Positions 6,789 through 9,143 of a DNA stretch of 9,143 nt are shown one piece after another (position 1 is the first letter of the stretch; every line of letters starts with the position of its first letter). The stretch comes from a bacterium (GTDB lineage Bacteria > Zhuqueibacterota > Zhuqueibacteria > Residuimicrobiales > Krinioviventaceae), in NCBI GenBank assembly GCA_024278645.1, contig JAJRST010000014.1:1-9143 (forward strand). Reading direction: 5' to 3'. The translations under genes were made by a program, and so were the position numbers. The notes beneath the pieces are model-generated. The model was not told the DNA's origin, did not search any database, and worked only from the letters and a program-made list of their open reading frames with translations.

Positions 6789-6818
6789 CGAATCTCCTAA
6801 ATAAAGCGAATTGCACAC

Positions 6819-9023
6819 ATGAAGTACTCGTTTACAAGTATTGTTTATTTTCCTATTACCATCGCCATTGCCATTATAGCCTATCGCTACTACAAGGAAT
6901 GGCGGGAAAATAACAAGGAAGATTCGCTTTTTTACTTTCTCGCCTTCGCCACCCTGTCGCTCGTGTGCTCCACCGGCGTGTTTACCGGAACCATTTTACC
7001 GGACAAGGAAGGCATCATTCTGATGCTGATCGTCAGCAACTACCTGGTGGCGCTGTCCAACGGTTTTTTTGCTTACATTTATGTTTACTACAGATTCCAT
7101 AAAATATCGCCCTGGTGGGGCTTTTCCATTGTTTTCGGTTTTGGTATTTTCGTCACGGTTTTGATGGAGCTCAACCAACTCACCCCGGCGCTTGAACCGA
7201 GCGGCGGCGTCAACTGGGGCGTGCCGATCTGGATCGGCGCCCTGCGCGGCGTCAACTATATGCTCGGCATGGTTCCTCTCATGACGGTGTTGTATCGACA
7301 ATTGCGAGCGACCGAAGACCGCATGATCATCACCAACAATCTCTTTCTGATGCTGTTCTTCACCTTGCCCCTGATCGTTGTGGTCTTTGATTTCGTCATC
7401 GAACCCTGGCTGAACATCCTGGCCCTGTTCAGCGAAGTGGTCATCCTCATTTTGCTCATCCTGGGCATGTTGATCTTTTTTATTTTTTACGAAAGGGCAT
7501 TGTCAAAAACCCAAAAAAGATTCAAGCATCTGGTTGACAACATGCTCGACCTGGGCTGTCTCACCGACGCCAACGGAATTATCCAATATGCGAACCTCAT
7601 CCATGAAACCATTTTAGGGTACAAGCCTTCTGACTTGAAAGGAAAAGAAATCCTCGAGATAGTTCATCCTGAGGACAGGGACGCCGTCAAGGAGACCTTG
7701 TTGTCGCTAAAATCGGAGATGACGCGAGAGGGTTTTGAATTTCGCTTTATCCATGCCGAAGAACGTCTCATCTGGGTGGAGACGTTCGGCTCCTTTTTAT
7801 TGGACGAAGAAGCCAGTTTCGCGGACGAATCTTTTATCGTCATTGCCAGTCGCGACATCACCGAGCGAAAGTCGCTGGAAGAGAGCCTGCGGCAATCGCA
7901 AAAAATGGAAGCCGTGGGTTTGCTGGCCGGCGGCATTGCTCACGACTTTAACAACTTGCTCACCGTCATCAACGGCTATACGGACATCATGTTGTCTAAA
8001 ATTGACAAGGACGACGCTTTGTTCAAGTATTTGCAGCAGGTTAAAAAATCCGGCAAACGCGCCTCGGGGTTGACGCGGCAGTTGCTAGCCTTCAGTCGAA
8101 AACAAATTCTTGAACCCGAAGTGATCAACATCAACGATCTTATTTTCGACATGGGAAAAATGCTGCGCCGGTTGGTCAGGGAAGATATCGATATGGTGAC
8201 AAAATGCGACCCGGATCTAAAACCGGTGCAGGCCGACCCCGGCCAGATCGAGCAGGTTATCCTGAACCTTGTCGTCAATGCCAGCGACGCCATGCTCAGC
8301 GGCGGCAAACTGACCATTGAAACGAGAAATACCTATTTTGATGAATATAATGTGAAAAAGAAATCCGTGCCCAAAGCCGGCGAATATGTGATGATGGCGG
8401 TCACCGACACCGGCATCGGCATCGACAAGGAAACGCGCGAACGCATATTTGAACCTTTCTTTACAACAAAAGAAAAGGGCAAGGGCACCGGCCTGGGTTT
8501 GGCGACAGTGTACGGCATCATCAAGCAGAGCCAGGGAAACATCCTGGTGTACAGCGAGCCGGGCAGGGGGACGACGTTCAAGGTCTATCTGCCGGTCACC
8601 GAATCCAGCGACAATAAAAAGAAACAAACAAAGCCGGAGGAAGAGTACACCGGCAAAGAGACCATCCTGATCATTGAAGATGACGACGCCGTGCGCACCA
8701 TGGCCAAGGAAGGCCTGAGCGACCTGGGATATAATGTCTATGATGTACCTGACGGCTCGGACGGATTGGAACTCGTCAAACAAAACCATAAAACTTTTGA
8801 CTTGTTGTTAACCGATGTGGTGATGCCCAATATGAGCGGCCGGGAAATTGCCGAAAAGGTCGTCTCCTATATTCCGGACATCAAGGTTTTATACATGTCC
8901 GGCTACACCGACAACGCTATTGTGCATCACGGGGTGCTGGAAAAAGGCATCAACTTTATCCAAAAGCCTTTCACAATTGTTACACTGGCGAAAAAAATTC
9001 GACAAGCCCTTGCTGACGCCTGA
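6819..9023 (+). CDS. Hybrid sensor histidine kinase: seven membrane segments, PAS, HisKA, HATPase, receiver
   Basis: This 734-residue hybrid kinase senses an unknown signal at the inner membrane. Seven hydrophobic segments fill residues about 5-22, 38-60, 66-91, 99-117, 135-158, 174-195 and 199-224, consistent with the 7TM input module found on some histidine kinases. A PAS domain follows (about 229-350, ending in SRDITERKSLEE). HisKA has H375 in GGIAHDFNNLL, the HDFNNLL type. HATPase_c shows the N box at N487 (VVNASDAM), G1 DTGIGI 530-535, FEPFFTTK 544-551 and G2 GKGTGLGL 554-561. The C-terminal receiver (about 614-733) has the acidic cluster 620-623, phospho-acceptor D666 in LLTDVVMP, S694 in YMSGYTD and K716 in QKPF. 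The receiver resembles those of CckA-like phosphorelay kinases. There is no output domain, so a separate phosphotransfer protein and regulator are needed; none lies in the window. ATG 6819 is the first standard start after an in-frame TAA at 6798-6800. No Shine-Dalgarno is visible. Confidence 0.92.
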   Translation: MKYSFTSIVYFPITIAIAIIAYRYYKEWRENNKEDSLFYFLAFATLSLVCSTGVFTGTILPDKEGIILMLIVSNYLVALSNGFFAYIYVYYRFHKISPWWGFSIVFGFGIFVTVLMELNQLTPALEPSGGVNWGVPIWIGALRGVNYMLGMVPLMTVLYRQLRATEDRMIITNNLFLMLFFTLPLIVVVFDFVIEPWLNILALFSEVVILILLILGMLIFFIFYERALSKTQKRFKHLVDNMLDLGCLTDANGIIQYANLIHETILGYKPSDLKGKEILEIVHPEDRDAVKETLLSLKSEMTREGFEFRFIHAEERLIWVETFGSFLLDEEASFADESFIVIASRDITERKSLEESLRQSQKMEAVGLLAGGIAHDFNNLLTVINGYTDIMLSKIDKDDALFKYLQQVKKSGKRASGLTRQLLAFSRKQILEPEVININDLIFDMGKMLRRLVREDIDMVTKCDPDLKPVQADPGQIEQVILNLVVNASDAMLSGGKLTIETRNTYFDEYNVKKKSVPKAGEYVMMAVTDTGIGIDKETRERIFEPFFTTKEKGKGTGLGLATVYGIIKQSQGNILVYSEPGRGTTFKVYLPVTESSDNKKKQTKPEEEYTGKETILIIEDDDAVRTMAKEGLSDLGYNVYDVPDGSDGLELVKQNHKTFDLLLTDVVMPNMSGREIAEKVVSYIPDIKVLYMSGYTDNAIVHHGVLEKGINFIQKPFTIVTLAKKIRQALADA

Positions 9024-9143
9024 TCCCCATGTCGCTGCTCTTCAAGCGCCGCCCGCCAGGCAAAGCGGCGTAAAAAACCGTTTGCTTTCTCCCTCGTGAT
9101 ATATTAATTTCCTGCAATTATTGATGAATGTGACGACCCCTAA
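9024..9143. other. Downstream flank of the hybrid kinase, no gene supported
   Basis: CGCCGC (9047-9052) and GCGGCG (9065-9070) can form a stem with a 12-base loop, but TAAAAAA rather than a T-run follows on the plus strand, so it is a poor terminator. An ATG at 9124 stays open to the window edge but covers only six codons and has no ribosome site. Confidence 0.5.

Larger units (their letters stand above)
6360..6818. other. AT-rich intergenic region without a convincing gene
   Basis: These 459 bases are visibly richer in A and T than the flanking genes. No terminator with a solid stem is seen after the sensor kinase and no good promoter before the hybrid kinase. Contents that can be named are a 10-bp inverted repeat, a bulged hairpin, and minus-strand ORFs of 51 and 83 codons. 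The 83-codon one (6588 down to 6337) has a hydrophobic stretch, LPVAVVVLAGFSLLVEV, but a weak ribosome site, and it runs 23 bases into the kinase end. The region could be a decayed insertion or a long regulatory leader; neither is shown. Confidence 0.6.

Noticed and set aside
9046..9076. Terminator after the hybrid kinase
   Set aside because: The six-base GC stem is followed by A residues, not T residues, on the transcribed strand.

Overview
The window suggests a Gram-negative bacterium of intermediate GC content. The evidence is bacterial two-component proteins, membrane sugar and phosphate proteins, and a PiT carrier with a fused PhoU-like tail, an arrangement I associate with the Bacteroidetes/FCB side of the tree. 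The exact lineage cannot be read from this sequence alone. No mobile element, CRISPR array, rRNA or tRNA was recognised.

Positions 1-1840 (minus strand) hold an envelope glycan or lipid pair. A family 2 glycosyltransferase runs off the left edge. Upstream of it, overlapping by 23 bases, is a polytopic flippase-like protein of the AglD/LPG-synthase-TM type. A clear rho-independent terminator at 1785-1811 separates this pair from the next minus-strand unit.

Positions 1839-6359 look like a local phosphate circuit. A PiT-type inorganic phosphate transporter with a C-terminal PhoU-like domain reads leftward. A PhoB-like response regulator and a PhoR/PnpS-like sensor kinase read rightward, coupled by a 1-base TGATG overlap. 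The 150-base divergent gap holds 11-bp-phased direct repeats that look like a PhoB/PhoP box array, plus a 15-bp palindrome inside a candidate promoter for the regulator. I infer that the regulator controls both itself and the transporter.

The most notable observation is that the transporter's PhoU-like domain is cut by an in-frame TAG at 2091-2093. The same frame then stays open for 83 more residues that clearly complete the PhoU-like fold, ending at TGA 1839-1841, just before the terminator. This is a recent nonsense mutation, a sequence error, or amber readthrough/recoding.

Positions 6360-6818 are an AT-rich gap with no convincing gene, only weak minus-strand ORFs, an inverted repeat and a hairpin. 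Positions 6819-9023 encode a hybrid sensor kinase (seven membrane segments, PAS, HisKA, HATPase, receiver). The last 120 bases contain no supported gene.
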